Origin: JANNYA01 sp031422315
Lineage (GTDB): Bacteria > Pseudomonadota > Gammaproteobacteria > Xanthomonadales > SZUA-5
Assembly: GCA_031422315.1 (NCBI GenBank)
Contig: JANOQN010000085.1
Span: forward strand, 62,001-126,000
Length of the DNA: 64,000 nucleotides
Reading direction: 5' to 3'
Shown here: positions 36,601 through 43,716 of the stretch, in pieces
Layout of the letters: each line of letters starts with the position of its first letter
How positions within the stretch are numbered: the stretch's first letter is position 1
The notes under the pieces: model-generated
Seen by the model: only the letters and a program-made list of their open reading frames with translations
Database searches by the model: none
What the model was told of the DNA's origin: nothing
Position numbers and translations under genes: made by a program

Positions 36601-38109
36601 ATGGACGACATTGCACGTCAATCAGAAACATTGTTGCTGCAGCAGTCGCGCGTCAGTACTGAATTGCAAGAAGGCCTGATGCGCACGCGCATGGTGCCGT
36701 TCGATTCGGTGGTACCAAGGTTGCGTCGAATTATTCGGCAAACGGCGAGCGAACTTGGCAAAAAAGCGCAGCTAAAAATCGAGGGTGCGCAGGGCGAAAT
36801 GGATAGAACGGTCATGGAACGCATGACCGCGCCGCTTGAGCATATGCTTCGTAACGCGCTCGCACACGGTCTTGAACGCCCGGACCAGCGCGTTTCAGCC
36901 GGCAAATCGGAAGAGGGCAATGTAACGATCGCGGTTTCTCGAGAAGCGACCGAAGTTGTCATTAAAGTCACGGACGACGGCCATGGTATGGATCGCGATG
37001 CGATTCGTAAAAAAGCCGTTGAGCGTGGCCTTATGCGCAGCGATGCGCAGCTTTCAGATCGTGATTTGTTTCAGTTTGTGCTTGAGACAGGATTTTCGAC
37101 GGCCGAAGTGGTCAGCAAAGTCGCCGGTCGTGGCGTTGGCATGGACGTCGTCAACAGCGAAATTAAGCAGCTTGGCGGTTCGCTGCAAATCGATTCGGTA
37201 CGCGGCAAAGGCTCGCTCTTTACAGTTCGTTTGCCATTTACGCTGTCAGTCACGCAGGCTATTTTGATCCGTCTGGCTGACACTAGCTTTGCGATTCCGC
37301 TGTCATCGGTGGCCGGTGTGATTCGAATGCCGCGCAAAGAGCTTGACCGGCGTTTGGCTGAGGGTGATTTGTCAGTTAACTATGCGGGCGAGGTCTATCA
37401 AATCTACGATTTGGGCGAGCTAATTCGCCAGCCGATTGCGCATGCGAACGATGAAACGCAGGTTCCGCTGATTATGACCCGAACAGGCGATCAGCGAGCT
37501 GCTGTGCGTGTGTCGAGCGTGGTTGGTTCCAAGGAAATCGTTGTTAAATCAGTCGGCGCGCAGCTTAGCTCGGTCATTGGTTTCTTCGGCGCAACGATCA
37601 TGGGCGATGGTTCCGTCATCGTGATTTTGGATTTGGCGCCGCTGGTGCGACACGGCGCAGCGTTGCGGCAAGCACCTGAACTGGCGCAAGAACTCGAACT
37701 TGAACTTGACGAGCCAGTGGTTCCAATCAGACGGCAGAAACTGGTCATGGTGGTCGACGATTCCATCACGATGCGTAAAGTTACGACGCGCGTTTTGGAG
37801 CGTCACGATATGGAAGTGGTCACCGCAAAAGATGGCTTGGATGCGGTCGAGCGGCTTCAAGATTGCGCACCAGATTTGATGCTGCTCGATATTGAAATGC
37901 CACGTATGGACGGCTACGAATTAGCGACCTACATGAAAAACGATAGTCGTTTGAAACATATCCCGATCATGATGATTACCTCGCGCACTGGCGACAAACA
38001 CCGCCAACGCGCCATGGAAATCGGCGTCGAGCGCTATCTCGGTAAGCCTTATCAAGAAACGGATTTACTGAAAAACGTCACGGAGATGCTGAATGGCCGA
38101 AAAGCTTAG
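30682..38109 (+). CDS. chpA: giant hybrid chemotaxis kinase ChpA, system B
   Basis: 2475 residues. N-terminal phosphotransfer-like module with MHQVQG (His51), then helical modules without a histidine. HTLKG at about 904, HTLNG at about 1130 and HTLKG at about 1720 are further Hpt domains. They are separated by long acidic Ser/Asp/Glu/Ala-rich linkers (about 600-865, 1010-1085 and 1200-1670). The CheA core follows (RTRMVPFDS, EHMLRNALAHGLE with Asn 2058, DDGHGMD, GRGVGMDVV), then CheW and a C-terminal receiver (MVVDDSITMRKV, LMLLDIEMPRMDG with Asp 2403, ITSR, GKPY). It overlaps chpB by 17 bases. It is the central kinase of type IV pilus chemotaxis. Confidence 0.95.
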   Translation: MKDPNDIDFTTLNWVKQELDDTLKQAVQALEAYVEDSGDKSQLRFCINYMHQVQGTLRMIELYGAAMVLEEMERVAQGLIDGDVKQTNEVLEVLMTGLVQLPDYLGRLQGGHRDIPIVLLPLLNDLRACRSEKLLSETALFSPDLAANLPNSAAGAPAAMSEALLKSNASKFRLAYQFGLLKWFKGDDIAGNLLRLIQILDRLRAMSVQVEARRLWWIASGVLEGVSLQALDASVAVKLLYGKVDREIKRFVDAGEADFGRAPPIDLCKSLLYYAAQAKPIGARIAELKGLYKLDALLPSQSEIEHAQSALSGRNRALLDTVGGAIKEDIMRVKDGLDMYLRSPSPSASDLAPLGEMLQRVGDTLGVLGLGVPRKVVLEQRDSLTSMVVGRIAAEEQALLDVAGSLLFVESSLDDYIERLGQGQQQDSALKGLELPSAEVRRILDATMKEASVNLSQAKQDIVAFIEAPWDHSKIENIPKLLEEISGALRMLSMPEPADLNDAIAKFVDTEFLRYKRVPTAEQLDLMADALASIEYYLEAIREARPNRDRILDVTRRSLEALGYWPVKDENQLGVGGIDPNAREANEFVAFSDELTITRHDVAVQDVPLSLVEMEALPSVDIPTAAEAALAAPIVEVNLDGFVISGETERAPETLTSFDLADESLTLADTEPSFTASEVKLDEDSAFSDFDFSALDSEQPVAIVETSIFEVPDRLLTPAASEPAESELFGQQLVEVAPVSSEPEALEAFDLGLDEPAADLLSADDSAFSDFDQSFLDPEPELAVSSEPAIAFEPEATNWAGVTTETLAANNEAAAIVDFTDDLAFDSSGQIDLQEVPKPAEQLPRPFSSSGFQMVPSDDIDDEIREVFVEEVQDELIGLAKYYPAWKNDPNDFEKLKPVRRSFHTLKGSGRLVGALAIGEFSWKVENMLNRALDKSIPASPAMIACLDEAIAALPQLLAGLKGEGNPTANIGGIMHVADRVSAGEEIYLPKTEPVTSAVEAVDASASSLAGSDAFQSHSESNADAIVETDDSAFADEAAVQTHTEEVHVISGESSDAEIELTASPETTGEFIESESENPIPQAILSDPVLAEILTVEAQTHVATIRRHLVMMQLQDEPAPVNDELLRAVHTLNGAISMVELPLVSQVFAPLEGMLKRMRGKGERIGLVERGILAESADLVEHSINGIQLGSLAGLNSDDLAARVTVMRNRLPEPEIQSFYSQLVDDDAVEPELFDQDAVDVADSNDVLAVLGLQSADELALEQPSNSGSGGLDSASAAEFDSLAEAAFEFEGSGIDASLFAIPENTDDFLDLAALDAATDPLAAFSDIEADADANADIDMVAIADFDFLEAETTSANSNVDSAHSAMMEELVRLEQQAFAPIESAEANDDLLADLTFLDADEPLGLEPNGSIDSEFGFDLAALQPESLFDSAAAEKSSTSAEETQSDAGFSELDLAELDLFGAAEADASMPAELDSPGFSGFVNSTITEASPSEIEADEIALFSLEFIEAQPEANQTLEDLELANLNALLEGIPEADVDSVEFDFAPQLLDTVFEVPDGLFAADDSIVSDSASAHVETEKQDAELLESDFAISTPPESLPESLAELHASFDIEPNTETQPEAAVMQSPEIAETAGSLEPLSEELGGGSPRSLAFSGTILPIAPDLDPAGALELVDADPELLEIFVQEGTDILDTSDKLMARLRDTPDSKDIVIALQRELHTLKGGARMAGVVPVGDLSHSMESLFEAIVDNRARNSGVAMEALERSFDRLHQLVLRVGKNQAVGGAENVIARLDAVLDGREDEFIVTLAPIEASDASPGIEAPVLIAPIEPKAKPAPAKAPEPQPARAERKTALDEEENQRQQQDSIRVRADLIDNLVNYAGEVSIYRSRLEAQIGGFRFNLQEFDQTVLRLRDQLRKLEMETEAQILSRYQREEVKKDAGFDPLELDRFSTLQQLSRALAESVSDLVSLQGLMDDIARQSETLLLQQSRVSTELQEGLMRTRMVPFDSVVPRLRRIIRQTASELGKKAQLKIEGAQGEMDRTVMERMTAPLEHMLRNALAHGLERPDQRVSAGKSEEGNVTIAVSREATEVVIKVTDDGHGMDRDAIRKKAVERGLMRSDAQLSDRDLFQFVLETGFSTAEVVSKVAGRGVGMDVVNSEIKQLGGSLQIDSVRGKGSLFTVRLPFTLSVTQAILIRLADTSFAIPLSSVAGVIRMPRKELDRRLAEGDLSVNYAGEVYQIYDLGELIRQPIAHANDETQVPLIMTRTGDQRAAVRVSSVVGSKEIVVKSVGAQLSSVIGFFGATIMGDGSVIVILDLAPLVRHGAALRQAPELAQELELELDEPVVPIRRQKLVMVVDDSITMRKVTTRVLERHDMEVVTAKDGLDAVERLQDCAPDLMLLDIEMPRMDGYELATYMKNDSRLKHIPIMMITSRTGDKHRQRAMEIGVERYLGKPYQETDLLKNVTEMLNGRKA

Positions 38110-40084
38110 TGGTCAAAAAATCCGCGCTGCGCTCGTCTTTCAAGCCGTACAGCTTGGGCAGCATCTGCGAACGGCGCTTGCCGAAGCGGGCATTGATGTC
38201 GTTGCGGAATCGACCGCAAAATCGCTGGCAACCTCTGGATTCAACGCGACGCTCGATGTTTTCGTCGTCAATCTTGATCCTGAGTTAGAGGATCATCTAG
38301 ACGAAGTCTCGGATTTGCTTGATCGCTACGAAAGGCCGGTCATCTTTAATGATGGCGCGGCGTCGTCTGGCCTTGCAGGCTGGGACCAAGCGCGCTGGGC
38401 GCGGCATCTTGCGTCGAAAATCCGAGGTGAGCTTGATTCGCATCCGCCGAGGCCGATTGACGCTACCTACATTCCCGACCAGCCCAAGCCGAAGGCCAAA
38501 CCCGCGCCCAGCCCACCAGTGGCTACCGTGCTGGCACCGAGCAAACCGCTGTCTGCGACTATGGAGCTACCGAAATTCGAGCTGCCAGTTCAAGCGCCTT
38601 TGAACGCAAACTTCGATAATGTTCCAGACGCATTGATAGCGGATTTTGATCTACCTGAATTGCCCAATAGTGCTGCTGAGACCTTCGATCTAAAAGAAGC
38701 TGATTTTGGTTGGGACGAGTTAGATGCGCTCGCCCCAGACCCAATCGCCTTGGTCGCTGCGCCCGTCGTTGAGGCAGACTTTTTCGATTTGCCTGATTTT
38801 GAACTCGCGCTGGAACCCGAGGTTGATGCGCCTGATGAGTTTGAAACGCTGCTTCGCTCGCAAAAGAACGAGTCCATTCCTGCACCGATAGCCCCCATAG
38901 TTGCGGCAAAAGCGCCCGTTGTCAGTGCTGCCGACACCAGCGCTGCCGACAGCCTCAAATCCGCGCCAATGGAATGGTCACTCGAGCCATTAGATTCGGA
39001 AGATTTTGCCGCGCCGATTGCACCAATCTCTGGCCGGGCGTCGTTCGTTGTAAAAGACGCTGCTTTGCCTATCGGTGCTAAACCGGAAGCGAAGCCTGTT
39101 GTGCAGTCGCTCGACGTTTTGGATGAACTCGCGGACTTAGATTTCTTCGCTGACATGCCGCAGACACCCGAGGCATCGCCTTCAAGTACCCCAAATGTTC
39201 AAAATCAATCGCGAGAGCCGAGCGCTCCACAGAGTTCGCAAAGTCTTGACCAGCTATTTGCAGACCTTGATGACATAAGCTTCGATGCTAGCGAGCCATT
39301 GACTTCAAGCGCTGCGAGTTCGGGCGTTTCTGAAAGCACGAGTTTTGTCGATGATTTTGATTTCGATATGGACGTCCAAGCACCGGCGCCAATGCAGTCC
39401 AATGCGTTGCAATCGAGTTCTAAAGACGCCCCGTCGAGCGATATTGCCAATTTTGACAGCCTTTTTTCGACTGGCACATTGCCAGAAGACCACGCTGCGG
39501 ATGGTTCGAGTGTTGGCCCCGCAAAGGTGTATGTATTGGGCGCTTCAATTGGCGGACCTGAAGCCGTCAAAACATTCCTATCAAAACTTAAGCCAGGAAT
39601 TTCAGCGGCGTTCGTGTTAGCTCAGCATATGGGCGCTGAATTTTTAGAATTGATGGCTGGACAGCTGTCCAAATCTTCTGCATTGCCGGTCAAATTGGCG
39701 CAAGAGGGCGTTTTGCTGCGCGAATCTGAGGTTGTGGTTGTGCCCGTCAACAAGCGCTTCATGATTGATGCGGCAGGAAATGTTGAATTTCAAGAAAACT
39801 TTGATGAATCCCCCTACAGCCCGTCCATTGATCAAGTCATGTCAGACATGAGTGATCGGTTTGGTAATCGCTGCGTAGGTATTATTTTCTCAGGTATGGC
39901 GAGCGATGCCATCGAAGGCTCGAAAATTATTGCCAGCCGAGGCGGCAAAGTGTGGGTGCAAGATCCAGCAACCTGCGTGATCAGCTCGATGATCGACGGT
40001 GCGCAAGCGGCTGGCGTTGTAAGTTATGTCGGCGCACCGGAACAGCTTGCGGATCATGTGCTTGAAGATCTTGGTATGCGTTAG
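38093..40084 (+). CDS. chpB: ChpB-like protein-glutamate methylesterase with acidic linker
   Basis: 663 residues; CGGAG precedes the ATG inside the end of chpA. Residues 1-125 resemble a receiver fold (ALVFQAVQLGQHLRTALAEA, VFVVNLDPELEDHL) but lack the acidic pocket, so it is probably a pseudo-receiver. Residues about 125-470 are an acidic, disordered linker rich in FDLPEL/FDLPDFEL-like motifs. The C-terminal CheB esterase domain keeps its Ser (GASIGG, about 485), His (AQHMG, about 512) and Asp (SGMASDA, about 605). It should remove methyl groups from PilJ, although no CheR-type methyltransferase lies in the window. Confidence 0.9.
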   Translation: MAEKLSGQKIRAALVFQAVQLGQHLRTALAEAGIDVVAESTAKSLATSGFNATLDVFVVNLDPELEDHLDEVSDLLDRYERPVIFNDGAASSGLAGWDQARWARHLASKIRGELDSHPPRPIDATYIPDQPKPKAKPAPSPPVATVLAPSKPLSATMELPKFELPVQAPLNANFDNVPDALIADFDLPELPNSAAETFDLKEADFGWDELDALAPDPIALVAAPVVEADFFDLPDFELALEPEVDAPDEFETLLRSQKNESIPAPIAPIVAAKAPVVSAADTSAADSLKSAPMEWSLEPLDSEDFAAPIAPISGRASFVVKDAALPIGAKPEAKPVVQSLDVLDELADLDFFADMPQTPEASPSSTPNVQNQSREPSAPQSSQSLDQLFADLDDISFDASEPLTSSAASSGVSESTSFVDDFDFDMDVQAPAPMQSNALQSSSKDAPSSDIANFDSLFSTGTLPEDHAADGSSVGPAKVYVLGASIGGPEAVKTFLSKLKPGISAAFVLAQHMGAEFLELMAGQLSKSSALPVKLAQEGVLLRESEVVVVPVNKRFMIDAAGNVEFQENFDESPYSPSIDQVMSDMSDRFGNRCVGIIFSGMASDAIEGSKIIASRGGKVWVQDPATCVISSMIDGAQAAGVVSYVGAPEQLADHVLEDLGMR

Positions 40085-40093
40085 GAGCAATGA

Positions 40094-40573
40094 ATGGCTA
40101 ACCCAATTGATGTACAGCAGGAAATTCGCGGGTTATTAATCCCGATAACGAACGGGCGGCTTTTGATGCCCAACGCCAACGTATCTGAAGTGATCACGCT
40201 TTCAACGCCTGATCGCGTTCCCAATGCGCCAGATTGGCTGCTAGGCCGAGTCAATTGGCGCGGATGGCGTTTGCCTTTGATCTCGTTTTCTCTGCTAGCA
40301 GGATTCGCGCTAGATGAGCGTGCAACCGGCGGCCGCGTCTGCGTGATGAAAGCGCTGCATGGCTATCCCAAGCTGCCGTTTATTGCGATGTTAGCGCAGG
40401 GCTTCCCGCGTTTGACCACAGTTTCGATAGACGCGCTCGTGCAAACCGGCAGCACACTGTCAAATCGGCCAGGCGTCTTGATGGATGCGATGTTGCGAGA
40501 TGACCAAGTTGTTATTCCAGATTTGAATTACGTCGAATCGCAGGTTTACGAATCGCTAAATTCGGCGGCGTAA
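40094..40573 (+). CDS. chpC: CheW-like protein ChpC, system B
   Basis: A 159-residue CheW-family protein, AGGAG at the chpB-chpC junction and a 9-base gap. Core motifs are LLIPITNGRLLMPNANVSEV, NAPDWLLGRVNWRGWRLPLISF and PGVLMDAMLRDD. ChpC is a second coupling protein of the Pil-Chp array; in Pseudomonas it is accessory and links some chemoeffectors to twitching. A strong terminator follows at 40606-40631, closing the operon. Confidence 0.88.
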   Translation: MANPIDVQQEIRGLLIPITNGRLLMPNANVSEVITLSTPDRVPNAPDWLLGRVNWRGWRLPLISFSLLAGFALDERATGGRVCVMKALHGYPKLPFIAMLAQGFPRLTTVSIDALVQTGSTLSNRPGVLMDAMLRDDQVVIPDLNYVESQVYESLNSAA

Positions 40574-40605
40574 AGCCAAGTGAGCTAACGAGCAACGCTT
40601 CAAAT

Positions 40606-40631
40606 CGCCGCCTACGGGCGGTCTTTTTTTT
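40606..40631 (+). terminator. rho-independent terminator of the pil-chp operon
   Basis: GC-rich hairpin ccgcc-tac-gggcgg followed by a run of eight T residues (after tc), 33 bases past the chpC stop. Confidence 0.85.
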
Positions 40632-40650
40632 GGCTCTGGAATTCCTGTTT

Positions 40651-41154
40651 ATGCTTGCGTGCTTCTCACCAATCGCCGATTTGGACGCTCAGGTGCTCAT
40701 ATTGGGCTCATTCCCAGGGGTCGCCTCGCTAACCGCAGTGGAATACTACCGGCATCCACGCAATGCCTTTTGGCCGATCATGGCTGAGGTCTTTGGCTTT
40801 GATCTGTCAACGAATTACCCACAGCGATGTGAATACTTAAAAACCAACAAAATCGCGCTCTGGGACGTGATCGCGCAATGTCAGCGCAAGGGCAGTTTGG
40901 ATAGCGCAATCGAAATGAAAGAACTCCAATGCAATGATTTTGCGAATTTGCTTGGAGCGCATCCAAAGATCGAGCGAATATTGTTCAACGGTGCCGCAGC
41001 TCGGAAGCTTTTTGAACAGTTTGCGATGCCAATGCTGGCAAATACCCCGGTACCACAATTGTTGACAATGCCATCGACTAGCCCCGCTTTCGCCGCCATG
41101 CGTTTTGAAAAAAAACTTGCGAGCTGGAAAAATGAACTCCGCAAAACCCGCTAA
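40651..41154 (+). CDS. uracil-DNA-glycosylase-fold DNA-deoxyinosine glycosylase
   Basis: 167 residues from ATG 40651; an upstream TTG at 40630 falls in the terminator T run. The motif LILGSFPGVASLTAVEYYRH and PRNAFWPIM, then ALWDVIAQCQRKGSLDSAI and LLTMPSTSPA, are typical of the family 6 (hypoxanthine-DNA glycosylase) branch of the UDG superfamily. This branch removes deaminated adenine and has weak or no uracil activity. The motif-1 Asn of this family may correspond to the N of PRNAFW. A simple repair enzyme unrelated to the chemotaxis operon. Confidence 0.85.
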   Translation: MLACFSPIADLDAQVLILGSFPGVASLTAVEYYRHPRNAFWPIMAEVFGFDLSTNYPQRCEYLKTNKIALWDVIAQCQRKGSLDSAIEMKELQCNDFANLLGAHPKIERILFNGAAARKLFEQFAMPMLANTPVPQLLTMPSTSPAFAAMRFEKKLASWKNELRKTR

Positions 41155-41405
41155 CACGCTGGTTTCATAATAGTTTCAAACTTAAAGTGTATGGGAGTTC
41201 CGAAAAACCCACTCAAGTTTTGCGCATTCAATGGCGGATGTTGGTGTGCTGAAAACACAAAATTTGTCAGCATTTTTTTTTGTCAAGCGGCATATCGGCG
41301 TCAGGTCAACAAAACATTCGAATTTAATTAAATTTTTGTGTTGCGCTAGTTTGCATGCACTGGCTACTATCTGAACATTCCCTGGATGCGAAAAAGGAAC
41401 TGAGC

Positions 41406-43682
41406 ATGTCGTCTCACAAAATACTATCTCTCGCGCTGATGTCGGTCATTCTGGGCGCTTGCAGCTCAGGATCGAACAGCCCATCAGTTGGAACTACGCC
41501 ACCTGGCAACACCGGCGGCGGCGTCATCACCGGCGTTATAACCGCTAGATTTGACTCTGCGGTTGGCGCGGTCCCGTTTCCGACTAACTTGCTGCTCAAT
41601 GGCTCGACTGACGTCACCCTCAACCCGCCAGTCGTCAACGCGACTAACTTTGGCGATCCAGCAGTAGCGCTCAGTGCGCTTGATGGTTTTAGCACCAGCG
41701 CGCCGTGGTCCACCACATTTTCTGTGCCGGTCGATCCTGCAACGGTGGTAGCGGGTCAAACGGTGCGTATGTATGAGGTCACCCGCCAAGCAACAGGCAT
41801 CGGCATCACCGGCTTTGTGCGGGAATTGGCACCAGGCACGGAATACGTAACTGCTGTGGTGCCGAGCACTGAAAGTGACCCGCGCTTTGTCACCGGAGCG
41901 CGCATCGCAGTTATTCCGACTCGCGCACTTGAGCAGCTAAAAACCTACATGGTTGTTGTGACCAAAGGCGTGCGTGATTTACGCGGCAATGATGCAACGC
42001 CAGACAGTTCCTATTTTCTCGCAAAACGTTTGGCCCCGGTATCGGCCGGCGTGGGTGCGGCATGCGTCAGCTTGGATCCGCTGCTGCCGAACGCCAACGC
42101 GTGTGCGCTTGAGCCAGTGCGGCAATTAGTGAATTCGCAAGAAGCGGTTGCAGTTGCGCGCGGCGTTGCTAGAGACGATATCGTTATTTCTTGGTCCGCC
42201 ACTACACTTTCAGTGACGCCAGTGCTAAGCGCAGTTCGAGCAACGCAGACTGCACAGGCGTCGACTATCGTAAGAACGCCATTGAACATCGGTCAGTTGG
42301 GTTTGGGTTTGCCCCCAATTGCTGACGTCTATATCGGCATTACCCCAGTCAACTACTACTTGATTGCGCCCGGTGCAGTGCCTGAGGGTTCTGCTGCAGG
42401 TGCTGCCGCTTCATCGCCAACGGCGGTTCTGACAGGTTTCTGGCGCGCCAGGCCAAACGGCTATGTTGCGCCTTTTAGTGCATTCGGACTCGATCCAACG
42501 TCCACTAACCTCACTTTTGCAAATCCGGTGCCAGTTCGAAACTCGGTGCAGAACGTGCCTGTGCTCATGACGATTCCAAACGCCGCAGCTGGCCCAGCTG
42601 GCGTCAAACCGGCAGCTGGATATCCGGTGGTCATTTTTAATCATGGAATTACCCGTAATCGCTCGGATATGTTGGCCGTTTCAGCTACCTATGCGCAGGC
42701 CGGATGGGCGGTGATTGCCATCGATCAGCCATTACACGGCCTTGATCGCACAAGTCCGTTTTACATCGAATCAACTCCGTTCGCAGCGGTTTCTAGCGAA
42801 CGTACATTTGATGTCGATTTGATAAATAACCTCACATCGGCACCCGGTCCGGATGGTAGCGTTGACCCGTCTGGTGCGCATTTTATCAACTTGACCAGCT
42901 TGCTAAGCTCACGCGATAACAATCGCCAATCGCAAGCGGATTTATTGCAATTGGTGAAAAACCTCAGCGTGATGGACGTTGATGGCGTTGCAGGTCCAGA
43001 CTTTGATGTCACCAGAATTGCCTACACGGGTCAATCTTTGGGCTCGATCAATTTGATTCCTGCAATGGCACTTGAAACGACCGTCAACGTAGGCGTTTTA
43101 AATGTCCCAGGCGGCGGTATTGCAAGGCTATTGAACGGTTCACCAACATTTGGCCCGCGAATACGAGGTGGTCTGCAAGCTGGCGCCGGGTTAGTACAAG
43201 GCACAACCAACTTTGATACCTATTTCACGATTACCCAAACCGCAATCGACGCTGCTGATCCGCTGAACTTTGCGCGCGCCTTAGTCGTTACCGACCGAGT
43301 TCTGCTTCAAGAAGTTGTCGGATCGGTTCCCGCGTCTGATCCTAGCTGCGCGCTTGCAAACGCACAGGGCGCGCCCATCGCTGGCGCACCGGCAGATGGA
43401 TGCCCAGATGCGGTCATTCCGAACACCGTCGCTGGTGCCCCGCTTGCGGGTACAGAAGCGCTCATTGCAACCATGGGGTTAACGCCGATTATCGCAACTG
43501 TCCAATCTGCGACCGGTATACGCGGAGTAACGCGGTTTACTCGCGGCGATCATGGTTCACTGCTGAGCCCAGCGAAAAACGCCGCAGTAACGGGCGAGAT
43601 GCAAGGCCAAATGGCAAGCATGGTGGCATCGGGCGGCACCAGCGTTCGCGTGACCAACACCACCGTTTTGAAAACAAACTAA
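41406..43682 (+). CDS. surface or periplasmic lipoprotein lipase (Pla-1/cef, VolA type)
   Basis: 758 residues from ATG 41406 (AAGGA before it). The N-terminal signal peptide ends LGACSSGS, a lipobox, so it is a lipoprotein. The bacterial virulence-factor lipase N-terminal domain is recognisable (RFDSAVGAVPFPTNLLLNGS, LDGFSTSAPWSTTFSVPVDP). The alpha/beta hydrolase part has YPVVIFNHGITRNRSDM (oxyanion region), the nucleophile elbow GQSLGS (Ser544) and a late TRGDHGSLLSP that likely supplies the catalytic His. Relatives such as VolA cleave lysophosphatidylcholine to release fatty acids. It lies just upstream of the DUF1302-MMPL operon. Confidence 0.9.
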   Translation: MSSHKILSLALMSVILGACSSGSNSPSVGTTPPGNTGGGVITGVITARFDSAVGAVPFPTNLLLNGSTDVTLNPPVVNATNFGDPAVALSALDGFSTSAPWSTTFSVPVDPATVVAGQTVRMYEVTRQATGIGITGFVRELAPGTEYVTAVVPSTESDPRFVTGARIAVIPTRALEQLKTYMVVVTKGVRDLRGNDATPDSSYFLAKRLAPVSAGVGAACVSLDPLLPNANACALEPVRQLVNSQEAVAVARGVARDDIVISWSATTLSVTPVLSAVRATQTAQASTIVRTPLNIGQLGLGLPPIADVYIGITPVNYYLIAPGAVPEGSAAGAAASSPTAVLTGFWRARPNGYVAPFSAFGLDPTSTNLTFANPVPVRNSVQNVPVLMTIPNAAAGPAGVKPAAGYPVVIFNHGITRNRSDMLAVSATYAQAGWAVIAIDQPLHGLDRTSPFYIESTPFAAVSSERTFDVDLINNLTSAPGPDGSVDPSGAHFINLTSLLSSRDNNRQSQADLLQLVKNLSVMDVDGVAGPDFDVTRIAYTGQSLGSINLIPAMALETTVNVGVLNVPGGGIARLLNGSPTFGPRIRGGLQAGAGLVQGTTNFDTYFTITQTAIDAADPLNFARALVVTDRVLLQEVVGSVPASDPSCALANAQGAPIAGAPADGCPDAVIPNTVAGAPLAGTEALIATMGLTPIIATVQSATGIRGVTRFTRGDHGSLLSPAKNAAVTGEMQGQMASMVASGGTSVRVTNTTVLKTN

Positions 43683-43716
43683 GCGCTCTCCAGAGACTCA
43701 GACTTAAGGACTTCGA

